A DNA stretch of 6,848 nucleotides from Candidatus Blautia intestinipullorum (GCA_019120475.1 DWVA01000226.1:1-6848), one strand, 5' to 3'; numbered from the stretch's first letter, positions 1-6,848 are shown. Program-made: numbers and translations. The notes: a model not told the origin generated them from the letters alone.

Positions 1-16
1 TAAAGTATTTCAGAGA

Positions 17-61
17 TTAAAAAAAGAGGAAGATGCCTGCCCTCCCGGCAAAACATCTTCC
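17..61 (-). terminator. Rho-independent terminator of the operon
   Basis: On the minus strand an 8-bp stem, GGAAGATG with CATCTTCC, encloses an inner GCC/GGC stem and is followed by TCTTTTTTTAAT. This hairpin plus U-tract is a classical intrinsic terminator, six bases after the stop codon of the last gene. The plus-strand side has only a broken T-rich stretch (CTTTTCTATTTTC), so activity in that direction would be weak. Confidence 0.92.
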
Positions 62-66
62 CTTTT

Positions 67-921
67 CTATTTTCTTCTCCGCTCCATTTCTTCTTCCGCT
101 GCCATCTGCGGCACAGGCTTCCCGCTCTTTCTGGCAATCTCCGCTTGCTTCAGATGGAGCCGATCCAGCACAGAAATCCGTCCTCCAATCTTCCGAGGCT
201 TGTTCGGCAGATTATTCATACGCCCATCAATCATGTTGTAATTCTGCTCTTCCGTAATCTCGGCGCTGCGCAGATATTCCCCATTTTCGTAGGCTTTCTG
301 CCAGTTTTCCATCACCGGCTTTTTAGTTTTCTCCGGTTCCGGCTCTTTTGCTGGCGGATGCAGGTACTCCCAAATCTGCTGTTTTACTGTCCCGTCAAAG
401 CCGTGGAAAACATTGTCTGCCACCATATTCCCCGCACTGTCCAGCACCACATTGGTCGCCTGCGCCCCGTAAACGGTGTGTTCCATGAGGAAAAATTCCC
501 GCCCGTCTATGATGATACTGTCATAGGCAAGCCAGCTTCCTTCTTTCCCCTCAATATGAAAATCTGTTGTATCATAGGAAATCAAGGCACTGGAGGAACC
601 CAGGCGGAGAAAACCGGCAAGCACAACAAAGCCTTCTTTTTCCACATAATAGGCTGTGATCTCGCCGCCGCTGTTTAAGACCAGCACATCACTGACGCTT
701 AGGCTGTGGCAGGCAGATCTGCGGGGCGGATGCTCCCCCAGGCTCTTCCGGATCGTGTCCGGCGTATCCCCTTTCTTCATCCGTCCCAGGTAAACCTGTT
801 CATAGTTCGCATACCGCACAGGGATATGCTGCTCCTGTAGCGTTTTATAAGAGCGGTAGCGGATCATCCGGTTTTCCGGGATATTCTTCAGTTGGTACAG
901 GGCAAATTGGTTGATCTCCAT
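67..921 (-). CDS. YodL / DUF4316-like ICE protein (284 aa)
   Basis: The N-terminal part (about 4-104) is a YodL-type domain: FALYQLKNI at the start, then YEQVYLG, HSLSVSDVLVL and ITAYYVEKEGF. It is clearly paralogous to the YodL domain in the large upstream protein. Residues 116-186 form a second module (GSWLAYDSIIIDGREFF, MEHTVYGA, GNMVAD, HGFDG, EYL) that also has a copy in that protein. After a Pro/Glu/Lys linker comes a DUF4316-like region with NYNMIDGRMNN (227-237). The tail holds ISVLDRLHLKQAEIARKSGK and a highly charged end. No signal peptide or membrane segment is visible, so it is probably cytoplasmic. B. subtilis YodL affects cell shape through MreB; whether that applies here is unknown. 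This is the last gene of the operon, and its stop (TAG) lies six bases before the terminator stem. Confidence 0.8.
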   Translation of the reverse strand: MEINQFALYQLKNIPENRMIRYRSYKTLQEQHIPVRYANYEQVYLGRMKKGDTPDTIRKSLGEHPPRRSACHSLSVSDVLVLNSGGEITAYYVEKEGFVVLAGFLRLGSSSALISYDTTDFHIEGKEGSWLAYDSIIIDGREFFLMEHTVYGAQATNVVLDSAGNMVADNVFHGFDGTVKQQIWEYLHPPAKEPEPEKTKKPVMENWQKAYENGEYLRSAEITEEQNYNMIDGRMNNLPNKPRKIGGRISVLDRLHLKQAEIARKSGKPVPQMAAEEEMERRRK

Positions 922-1151
922 CACGCTTCCTCCGCCGGTTCCTGCGCATAGGTTTCCAGATCCATCCCTGAGAACTCCTGATCCGTGAGCTGCTCCATTT
1001 TCTTCAGCGTACTGTTGACAAGTGCAAGCATCTCCCCATCTTCGCTGATAAATGGAAGCACCCGGCGGATTTCCTCCATGGTTCCGGTACGGGTATCCTT
1101 CTCAAACATAGCCATAACAAAATATTCCTCTTCCTCAAATCGTACTCTCAT
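921..1151 (-). CDS. Transposon-transfer assisting protein (TTRAP-like), 76 aa
   Basis: This small acidic protein (19 D/E against 8 K/R) fits the TTRAP family in size and pattern: an RFEEEE start, then a helix running into LPFISEDGEMLALVNSTLKKM, then LTDQEFSGMDL near the end. Family members are encoded in Bacillota and Bacteroidota conjugative transposons and are named for a presumed helper role in transfer; the biochemical activity is unknown. Its ATG overlaps the polyvalent gene's stop (ATGA), and its own TGA overlaps the next gene's ATG (TGATG), so translational coupling on both sides is likely. An AAGGAG at 1162-1167 lies ten bases upstream of the start, which is somewhat distant. The C-terminal AQEPAEEA looks like a disordered acidic end. 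The family call is based on recognition of the pattern. Confidence 0.8.
   Translation of the reverse strand: MRVRFEEEEYFVMAMFEKDTRTGTMEEIRRVLPFISEDGEMLALVNSTLKKMEQLTDQEFSGMDLETYAQEPAEEA
929..933 (-). promoter_or_regulatory. Ribosome binding site for the YodL/DUF4316-like gene
   Basis: GGAGG lies seven bases upstream of the ATG at 921. The alternative GTG at 924 would have only four bases of spacing, so the ATG within TGATG is preferred. The site lies inside the end of the TTRAP-like gene, which fits coupled translation. Confidence 0.7.
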
Positions 1152-4100
1152 AACTCCGGTTCTCCTTTCCTGCGCCCCTGGGCTATCTTTTCAGTTTTCT
1201 CTCCCTCTTTTTGTACCTGCTGTTCCTGGGCTTTCTGTTTTGCCTGCCTCTCACGCAGCGCCGCAAGGACAGACTGGCGCACCCCGGCAGGCTTCGATGC
1301 TTCTGGTTTCTGTACCATATTCCCCGGTCTGTCCTGTCCGCCCGGTTCTGCCGCCGGCTCTGTCTGCACCGGCTCTTTCCTCTGTTGCTCCTCTGCCAGC
1401 ATTTTCTCCAGGTCTGCCATGGCTTTCTGCACCAGGGGGCTTTCCTGATAATGGGGAACCAGGTCAATCGCATCTTTCGAGATGCTCCCGGCCCGCATCA
1501 GTTCATAATCCCCGGCATACATACTCCCGTCCTCCAGCCGGAAGCCGATCCCTTTGATCCCGTTCATCCGCTCCGCCGGGATCTCTTTGTATTTCTGAAA
1601 GGCTTCCCTAAGTGTCAGGTTATCGTGATACTCTCCCATCACAGGGAACTCCATGCACTCTGCCACATAGAACGTAATTTTTGCTTCTTCCACCTCCGGC
1701 TCATACATAACTTCCGCCCTGCCCGTCTCCTGTGCCTGCTCAATTCTTGTTAATAATTTCTTTGCACTTTCTACATCCTCTGGAAGATCGTCATTCTCCC
1801 CCTCGGCAATCTCTGCCACCCATTTCCGTATGGACTCTGCTTCTCCGGAAACAAGATCAGCATAAATCATTTCCACATTTTCTTCCCTGTCCTCAACTGT
1901 ATCCCGGTATTCATACAGATCAAATTCGTTTAGAAACTGATCAATATCATATGCCAGCTTCTTCAATTCTTTATCATCCAGATATTTCTCCGCATTTTTC
2001 ATATATTCTTCCATAGTACAGGTTCGATTCTCAGATACTGGGGTAATATCCAGCGGAATCCCTGCAATCGCCATTCCAGCTTTATGAAGGGCCGAGAAAA
2101 AATCATCTTCCCGGATATTTCCTGTGTAGAAAAGAACCACATCCAAATCAGAACCATTGTTGTATAATCCCGCTCTTGTGCGGCTGCCATAAACACGGGC
2201 AGCGTTTAGTTTTACTTCGTCCGCCAGTCCCATATCCTCAAGCTGTGCCTGTGCGTAACACAACACCGTTTCCTCTATTGCTGAACGGCTCATACCACCC
2301 AGCGCTTTTTCTTTTTCTGTTATACCGGAAGTTAGTGGCATTTCTATTTTCCCTTGTATTTCTCGCTGCCCTGCCTCTGTTACTGCCTCCATAAAGTCGT
2401 TCCAACAAATCACATGACACTGAGCCAACATAATCTTTTCTTCATTAAGGAGAGCTTCCACCGCCTCTTGAATAGAAATATCCGTGTTCTCATAAGATCC
2501 TCCGTCCAGTTCCCGGTATTTCCGGTCATAAAACGTATAATCAAACCAGCCCTCTGCAGTTGTCTGAATATAAAAGTAACCTTTCTTCGATGGAAGTTCA
2601 TACACGATATTGGTATCTTTATTATCAAGATAAAACTGCGCACGGTTATACGCATCTGCCACTTCATCATTTACCCATTTTCCATCCAATGAAGCCTGTT
2701 TCACATCCTCCACATTTTCAATCCCGTTCTCACATTTGAGCAGCGTCATCCTGGAAGTGACAGGCTCCCGGCTTTCCATCCCCAACCGTTTGTCCATGTG
2801 GTTTGGTAACAGGTGATACGCCTGGATTGCGTCATCTAGGTTTTCAAAATACTGATATTCCCGCTCTGCTTTGTCACCATAGGCGTCATTCACCACATAG
2901 AACTGCTTGATAAACGGCTCTGGCACTTTCTCATAGAGATATTCTGTGACCGCTTCCATAGCGCCATCGTCAAATCCATGCTCCAGATCTTCCGCTACCA
3001 GCTTTCCCTCTGCATCCACGATAATCCCTGCCACCGTATCTCCATACTCGTCATGCTCCATCCGGAAAAAAGTCTCTCCAGCGATTTCCTTTATTTCCGC
3101 CGTATGCCATGTACCAAAATGTCCATCCACGAAGAAACCTTTTGTCTCCTGACCAATCTGTTCTGTCAATTTTTCTTTCTCTCGTCCATGCTCCCGCATT
3201 TCATTTCGGGCAAGACCAATAAAACCGTCCAGGACTGCCGGATGGCTTGTCACCACATAATCAGCATTTAAGTCCATACCCCGGCCGATATTCTCCGGAA
3301 TTATGAAGCCATCCGCCCATTTCTTTGTCTCTTTTGAGAATCGTCCATCGGCCCTTAGGTGCTGAACCGTACAGGCCAGCACAAAGGACACCCGCTCTGC
3401 CCCGTATGTCTCCACCACATCTGCCGCAGCTTCATGTGCCAGATGATACCCGTCAAAGTGGCTGTCAATCGCTTCTTCAATCGCTTTCTTACAGTCCAGA
3501 TTCAGCTTCCGTGAATCCAGGTAAGCGTCTGCGTTTCTATGTTCCATAGCGTAAGTAAGATCCGACAGATAGAGCGGCGGATATTCTTTTATCTGGCTTT
3601 CCAGCAGTTTCTTTCTCTGTGCATCAAATTCCGGAAGCTCCTGATACCCAAAGCTGTCCACATAGTAGGCGGTCAGCTCCTTATCTTTTTTCAGGACGAC
3701 CACATCACTCACCGACAGGGAATGCCCGGTATAGTCTGCCGGATGGTCTGTATTGAATTTTGTATACAAGGCTTCCAGGGTATCCCCTTCCTGCAGTTCA
3801 TCTCCGTAAACGAACTGATAATCAGCGCCGTCCACAGTGATGCCCTGTTCCTGCAGGTAAGCCATTCCCATAAAACGATAATCCGTCCCGTCCCTGTCCT
3901 CACGGAGCTGATAAATCCCATATCTGTCCTGCGGTTCTTCAAAAAGTGCGTTTTCCTGATGCCGCTGTGCCTCCCGCCGGATTTCCTGCATCCGCTCTAC
4001 CATCTGGTCAATAAATTCCCCGGACACCCGGCGGATCGTATCCATAGAAGATCGGAGTTCTTTCATATCCCTGTCGCTGCTCCACCCGGCAATATAAGGG

Positions 4101-4873
4101 AAAGAATATTCTGACGTATCCAGACCGAAATACTGGCAGACCGTATAGGCCACGCTTTCCGCTTCTACTTCCCTTGTCAGCTTATCTTTTTTCTCGCCCA
4201 TTTCCTCCATAACGTCCCTGTCATGGAGCTTTGCATGGGTAACTTCATGGATACCGGTTTTCATGGTCTGGCTTTCACTCATGCCATTCTGAATCACGAT
4301 TTCTTTATCTATACTGCTGTAAAATCCCTTTGCCCCGCTCTCAATCTCGTCAAAACGGATCGGTACCGGGGAAATATCCCGGATCGCCTGCATAAATATC
4401 TCATAGTTTTCCACACTTCCCATCAGCTCCGGCGTAGCCAGTTCCGGAAGCGGCTCCCCGTCCGTCTGGGATACGTCAAAAACTGTGGTGATCCGAAAGC
4501 GTGGGATCGTATATTCCACTTCCTCCATCTCCGGCGTCCCGTTCGGCTTCAGCACCGGCTCCAACGTCGCCGGATCAATCTTCTCCACTTCTTCCTTTTC
4601 CCGGATCGGCGCAGGGGCAATGATCTGGATGCCTTTCTCTCCACGCCGCACCTGCCGGTGGAACTTTTTCTGCCATGCCTGATAACCGGCCACTAAAGTT
4701 GCATCCGGTTTCTGCAGATGGATCAGGAGCGTATTGTTAAAGCTATAACTGTGGAATTGGGACATGGTTTTTAAATATTCCATGTACATTTCTGATGTGA
4801 AAATCTCTTTGACACCCTGTTCCAGCCGCTCCGTGATCTCCTTCATTCTCTGGTTCCTGTCTTTTTCTGCCAT
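1148..4873 (-). CDS. Polyvalent ICE protein: ArdC ssDNA-binding + zincin peptidase + YodL + DUF3849-like + LPD-like + nucleotidyltransferase (1241 aa)
   Basis: The protein has many domains, in this order. Residues about 10-120 are an ArdC N-terminal ssDNA-binding domain (SExYxxYL, FHxYSFNNTLLI, VAGYQAW, RRGEKGI). About 150-290 is a zincin-like metallopeptidase with HEVTH (H209, E210, H213) and EAES, where E239 is the likely third zinc ligand. About 317-412 is a YodL domain (YGIYQL ... HSLSVSDVVVL ... AYYVD). About 430-560 is a DUF3849-like region (AIEEAI..HFDGYHL, YGAERVSFVLA, DGRFS). About 577-650 is a module shared with the 284-aa gene. About 655-810 resembles LPD16-type regions. About 868-955 is a nucleotidyltransferase with GSR (896-898), SDLD (D909, D911) and PLD (D942) as the probable metal-binding acids. 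About 1065-1160 is an unassigned region (FYVAECMEFPVMGEY), then a charged tail with QSVLAALRERQ. ArdC proteins are anti-restriction factors of conjugative DNA; the other roles are inferred. The stop overlaps the next start by four bases. Domain names are from memory of the families. Confidence 0.85.
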   Translation of the reverse strand: MAEKDRNQRMKEITERLEQGVKEIFTSEMYMEYLKTMSQFHSYSFNNTLLIHLQKPDATLVAGYQAWQKKFHRQVRRGEKGIQIIAPAPIREKEEVEKIDPATLEPVLKPNGTPEMEEVEYTIPRFRITTVFDVSQTDGEPLPELATPELMGSVENYEIFMQAIRDISPVPIRFDEIESGAKGFYSSIDKEIVIQNGMSESQTMKTGIHEVTHAKLHDRDVMEEMGEKKDKLTREVEAESVAYTVCQYFGLDTSEYSFPYIAGWSSDRDMKELRSSMDTIRRVSGEFIDQMVERMQEIRREAQRHQENALFEEPQDRYGIYQLREDRDGTDYRFMGMAYLQEQGITVDGADYQFVYGDELQEGDTLEALYTKFNTDHPADYTGHSLSVSDVVVLKKDKELTAYYVDSFGYQELPEFDAQRKKLLESQIKEYPPLYLSDLTYAMEHRNADAYLDSRKLNLDCKKAIEEAIDSHFDGYHLAHEAAADVVETYGAERVSFVLACTVQHLRADGRFSKETKKWADGFIIPENIGRGMDLNADYVVTSHPAVLDGFIGLARNEMREHGREKEKLTEQIGQETKGFFVDGHFGTWHTAEIKEIAGETFFRMEHDEYGDTVAGIIVDAEGKLVAEDLEHGFDDGAMEAVTEYLYEKVPEPFIKQFYVVNDAYGDKAEREYQYFENLDDAIQAYHLLPNHMDKRLGMESREPVTSRMTLLKCENGIENVEDVKQASLDGKWVNDEVADAYNRAQFYLDNKDTNIVYELPSKKGYFYIQTTAEGWFDYTFYDRKYRELDGGSYENTDISIQEAVEALLNEEKIMLAQCHVICWNDFMEAVTEAGQREIQGKIEMPLTSGITEKEKALGGMSRSAIEETVLCYAQAQLEDMGLADEVKLNAARVYGSRTRAGLYNNGSDLDVVLFYTGNIREDDFFSALHKAGMAIAGIPLDITPVSENRTCTMEEYMKNAEKYLDDKELKKLAYDIDQFLNEFDLYEYRDTVEDREENVEMIYADLVSGEAESIRKWVAEIAEGENDDLPEDVESAKKLLTRIEQAQETGRAEVMYEPEVEEAKITFYVAECMEFPVMGEYHDNLTLREAFQKYKEIPAERMNGIKGIGFRLEDGSMYAGDYELMRAGSISKDAIDLVPHYQESPLVQKAMADLEKMLAEEQQRKEPVQTEPAAEPGGQDRPGNMVQKPEASKPAGVRQSVLAALRERQAKQKAQEQQVQKEGEKTEKIAQGRRKGEPEL

Positions 4874-4878
4874 ACTGC

Positions 4879-4885
4879 CCTCCTT
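4879..4885 (-). promoter_or_regulatory. Strong ribosome binding site that decides the start of the polyvalent gene
   Basis: AAGGAGG lies five bases upstream of the ATG at 4873. The frame stays open upstream to a GTG at 4906, but that codon sits in the hairpin loop, and the eleven residues it would add are simply the translation of the hairpin and the Shine-Dalgarno sequence. The ATG at 4873 is therefore the start. Confidence 0.85.
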
Positions 4886-4891
4886 AAAGCC

Positions 4892-4912
4892 CCCGCCGCC
4901 TGCCACGGCGGG
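4892..4912 (-). promoter_or_regulatory. GC-only hairpin between the helicase and the polyvalent gene
   Basis: The RNA can form a perfect 7-bp stem, CCCGCCG with CGGCGGG, around a 7-base loop (TGGCAGG). It starts 21 bases after the helicase stop and ends six bases before the AAGGAGG ribosome binding site. The bases after it are GGCTTTAAGG, with no U-tract, so it is not a classical terminator. It may stabilise the downstream message or affect ribosome access; the role is inferred. Confidence 0.5.
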
Positions 4913-4933
4913 AACGTTCTGCTTTTCTTTCCT

Positions 4934-6814
4934 TTATAACTGCGGTTCCAGTTTTCTCTCATTTTTCACTATTTTCTGCTGTCCGGCGGCGATCCGCTCC
5001 TGGGCTTCTTTCAGTTTTCCAAGCACCGACGGCCTGCGGGGGGTGTCCGCCACAACCGCTTCCTCCGCCACCCTGCCGGCATAGTTCACCGGGCTCCTCG
5101 CAAGGTCAGCCGCCACTGTTACATCCTCTGTCCCAAGGGCTTCTGAGGGGCCTTTTTCGTCCATATTTAACAGGGAATTTAACTCTGCCAGCCGCTCCGA
5201 CTTCTCAGTCAGCTCCTGTTCTTTCTCAAAAGGCTTTGCCACTTCCTCTTTCGCTGTCTCTAGCTGCTGCTGTAAGGTTTCCAGCTTCTGCTGTGTCTCC
5301 GCCGCTTTCCTTTCTATGCCGGATAAAGCGTTGCTGATCCTCTGCAGGTTCCCCAGGGCGTCCTTTCCAATCTCCACTTTATAGCTGCACTGGCGTTTCA
5401 GCGTCACCATATATTTCTGGTTAAAGCTGTCAAACTCCGCACTCATTTGAAAACCGTAAAATTCCCCGATCTGCCCGGAAGTTTTCACCGCCTTTAGTCC
5501 GGCACAGGCAGCGGTCAGCGCTGTCCCGGCCTCTTTCCTGTCAGTGTATTCTTTCCCGCCAACCGTCATGGAAAACTCGTCTTTTTCCCTGCCTTTTTCC
5601 AGGAGCGGCTTCACCGCCTGGAAGTCTGCTTTCAGCCCCTCCAGCCGCTCTTTCGCCGCTGTGATCTGCATGGGATAATTCTTCGCTATATCCTCCTCCA
5701 GACGGTACTTTTGGCTGGTGTGGTTGGCTTTCATCAGCTTTAACTTGCTCACCTGAATATCCAGATCCATCTTTTCCTTGATATAGGGATTTCCCGTAGC
5801 CAGAGCCTTGATCTCCGCATAGGAAAGGGCCGCATCGTCCACATCCTCACAGGCACGGACAGGGCTTTTACTCGTCATGATCTGGCTGATAAACTTCTGC
5901 TTATTCTCCAAAATCTGCCACATATAGGCATCGAAGGTGTTTTCCGTCACATACCGGAAGATCTTTACTTTCTTATTCTGGTTTCCCTGCCGGAGAATAC
6001 GCCCCTCCTGTTGTTCCAGATCTGCCGGTTTCCAGGGACAATCCAAATGATGGAGGGCAATGAGCCTGTCCTGGATATTTGTGCCTGCCCCCAGCTTTGG
6101 CGTAGATCCAAGGAGAATGCGCACCTTCCCGGAACGCATCTTTGCGAACAGTTCCGCTTTTTTTGCCTCTGTACCTGCTTCATGGATAAAAGCAATCTCC
6201 TCCCTAGGGATGCCTTTTGCCACAAGCTTTTCCCGCACGTCATCATATACATTAAAAGTGCCGTCATTCTTCGGTGTGGAAAGGTCGCAGAAAATAAGCT
6301 GGGTAGAGCGGTTCTGTGCGGTTTCCTGCCAGATGTCAAAGGCATTTTTTACACAGCGGTTTACCTTGCTGTCCGGGAAATCCGGGAGCATATCGTTGAT
6401 GAGCCGCTGATCCAGGGCGCACTTTCGTCCGTCATTGGTGATCTTGAGCATGTTGTCCTCACGGGGCTCCACTAGGCCGGAGCGCACCATCTCCGCCCGG
6501 TCAGCAAAGGTACTGACCAGATCTTCCTGCTCTGGACTGGGCTTCAGCACCTCATTGATATACTCCGCTTCCGGCACCGGAAGGTGGAGCATATCCGCTG
6601 TCTGAATGTCCGCTGACTCTTTAAACAGAGAAATCAACTCCGGAAGATTAAAAAAACGGGCAAACCGTGTTTTTGCACGGTAGCCCGTCCCTTCCGGCGA
6701 TAACTCAATCGCCGTCACTGTTTCCCCAAAAGCGGCGGCCCAGGAATCGAAATGCCCCAGCCCCATCGCCTGCAGGGTGTCATATTGTAAGTACCGCATA
6801 ATGGTGTAAAGCTC
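4934..6814 (-). CDS. SNF2-family helicase of an ICE, C-terminal part (probable 3' exon, 626 codons)
   Basis: This is the C-terminal half of the very large DNA methylase/SNF2 helicase proteins found in Clostridia ICEs; the N-terminal methylase and helicase motifs I-III would lie beyond the right edge. Numbering from the first exon codon (ELYTIMRYLQ), the RecA-like helicase C lobe spans about 165-300. It shows STQLIFCDLSTP (170-181, motif IV region), LGAGTN (241-246, motif V) and QQEGRILRQGN (268-278, motif VI) with the presumed arginine fingers R272 and R275. After it come the family tail (about 310-550), a predicted coiled coil (about 494-548, Q/E/K-rich) and a charged end with RPSVLGKLKEAQ. 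The frame is open throughout, so the gene appears intact. An ATG at 6838 would add eight codons (MAWRFLPY) that do not resemble the family; recognisable homology begins exactly at 6814, so I treat those codons as intron. The family match is from memory, not a search. ATP-driven DNA translocation or remodelling during transfer is inferred. Confidence 0.85.
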   Translation of the reverse strand, partial: ELYTIMRYLQYDTLQAMGLGHFDSWAAAFGETVTAIELSPEGTGYRAKTRFARFFNLPELISLFKESADIQTADMLHLPVPEAEYINEVLKPSPEQEDLVSTFADRAEMVRSGLVEPREDNMLKITNDGRKCALDQRLINDMLPDFPDSKVNRCVKNAFDIWQETAQNRSTQLIFCDLSTPKNDGTFNVYDDVREKLVAKGIPREEIAFIHEAGTEAKKAELFAKMRSGKVRILLGSTPKLGAGTNIQDRLIALHHLDCPWKPADLEQQEGRILRQGNQNKKVKIFRYVTENTFDAYMWQILENKQKFISQIMTSKSPVRACEDVDDAALSYAEIKALATGNPYIKEKMDLDIQVSKLKLMKANHTSQKYRLEEDIAKNYPMQITAAKERLEGLKADFQAVKPLLEKGREKDEFSMTVGGKEYTDRKEAGTALTAACAGLKAVKTSGQIGEFYGFQMSAEFDSFNQKYMVTLKRQCSYKVEIGKDALGNLQRISNALSGIERKAAETQQKLETLQQQLETAKEEVAKPFEKEQELTEKSERLAELNSLLNMDEKGPSEALGTEDVTVAADLARSPVNYAGRVAEEAVVADTPRRPSVLGKLKEAQERIAAGQQKIVKNERKLEPQL

Positions 6815-6848
6815 ATAAGGTAGGAAACGCCACGCCATACTTCCTTTC
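6815..6848 (-). mobile_element. Probable 3' end of a group II intron (domain VI), continuing beyond the window
   Basis: Read on the minus strand, these 34 bases end in CTACCTTAT directly before the first helicase-like codon (GAG, 6814-6812). Group II introns end in AY, preceded by domain VI, whose bulged branch-point A lies 7-8 bases from the 3' end. Here the end is AT, with a candidate branch A seven bases from the end, counting the terminal T as one (6821). AGGAA (6841-6845) can pair with TTCCT (6822-6826), giving a short hairpin with the A just 3' of it, as in domain VI. Related helicases read roughly NSMTELYT at this point, whereas here the upstream residues are unlike them, which fits an insertion between T and E. 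Domain V, the reverse transcriptase ORF and the 5' exon are outside the window, so this is inference from the junction. Confidence 0.55.

Noticed and set aside
145..678. Plus-strand open frame of 177 codons
   Set aside because: It lies antisense to the YodL/DUF4316-like gene, has no recognisable domain and no convincing ribosome binding site; it is a shadow frame.
985..1557. Plus-strand open frame of 190 codons rich in Ser, Pro and Leu
   Set aside because: It is antisense across the TTRAP-like gene and the end of the polyvalent gene; its low-complexity composition is typical of a complementary frame.
4874..4906. Upstream GTG start giving the polyvalent protein eleven more residues
   Set aside because: The extension is the translation of the GC hairpin and the Shine-Dalgarno sequence; the ATG at 4873 has ideal spacing.
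4892..4912. GC hairpin as a terminator after the helicase gene
   Set aside because: No U-tract follows it on either strand.
6815..6838. ATG at 6838 as the true start of a short helicase
   Set aside because: The eight residues it adds do not match the family, and the protein would lack helicase motifs I-III; an intron junction explains the boundary better.
1..6848. CRISPR arrays, tRNA or rRNA genes, insertion-sequence ends
   Set aside because: No regularly spaced repeats, cloverleaf-like segments or transposase-like frames were seen.

Overview
This window looks like the tail end of a conjugation-associated operon from an integrative and conjugative element (ICE) of a Gram-positive, Clostridia-type gut bacterium (Lachnospiraceae/Ruminococcaceae-like). 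The evidence is the protein set: an ICE-type SNF2-family helicase, an ArdC-containing polyvalent protein, a TTRAP-like small protein and a YodL-containing protein. Strong AAGGAGG-type ribosome binding sites and mixed, moderate GC fit this too. No rRNA, tRNA or core gene is present, so the host assignment is an inference.

Everything real is on the minus strand and reads from the right end to the left: (1) the C-terminal 626 codons of a large SNF2-type helicase (6814-4934), probably the 3' exon of a gene split by a group II intron whose last bases occupy 6815-6848; (2) a 60-base gap with a pure-GC hairpin just ahead of a strong ribosome binding site; (3) a 1241-residue polyvalent protein (4873-1148) carrying an ArdC ssDNA-binding domain, an HEVTH metallopeptidase, a YodL domain, a DUF3849-like domain, an LPD-like region and a nucleotidyltransferase domain; (4) a 76-residue TTRAP-like protein (1151-921); (5) a 284-residue YodL/DUF4316-like protein (921-67); (6) a Rho-independent terminator (about 17-61). 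The last three genes are chained by ATGA and TGATG overlaps, so they form one translationally coupled operon. The plus-strand reading frames are shadows of these genes.

By family knowledge, the set is likely to prepare and protect element DNA during transfer. The helicase remodels DNA, the ArdC module binds ssDNA and counters restriction, TTRAP is linked to transposon transfer, and the YodL and nucleotidyltransferase modules may act on host targets. The most interesting points are the probable intron junction at the right edge, a short C-terminal tail motif (SVL..L...Q) shared by three otherwise unrelated proteins of the operon, and the mosaic make-up of the polyvalent protein, including a lower-GC nucleotidyltransferase section.
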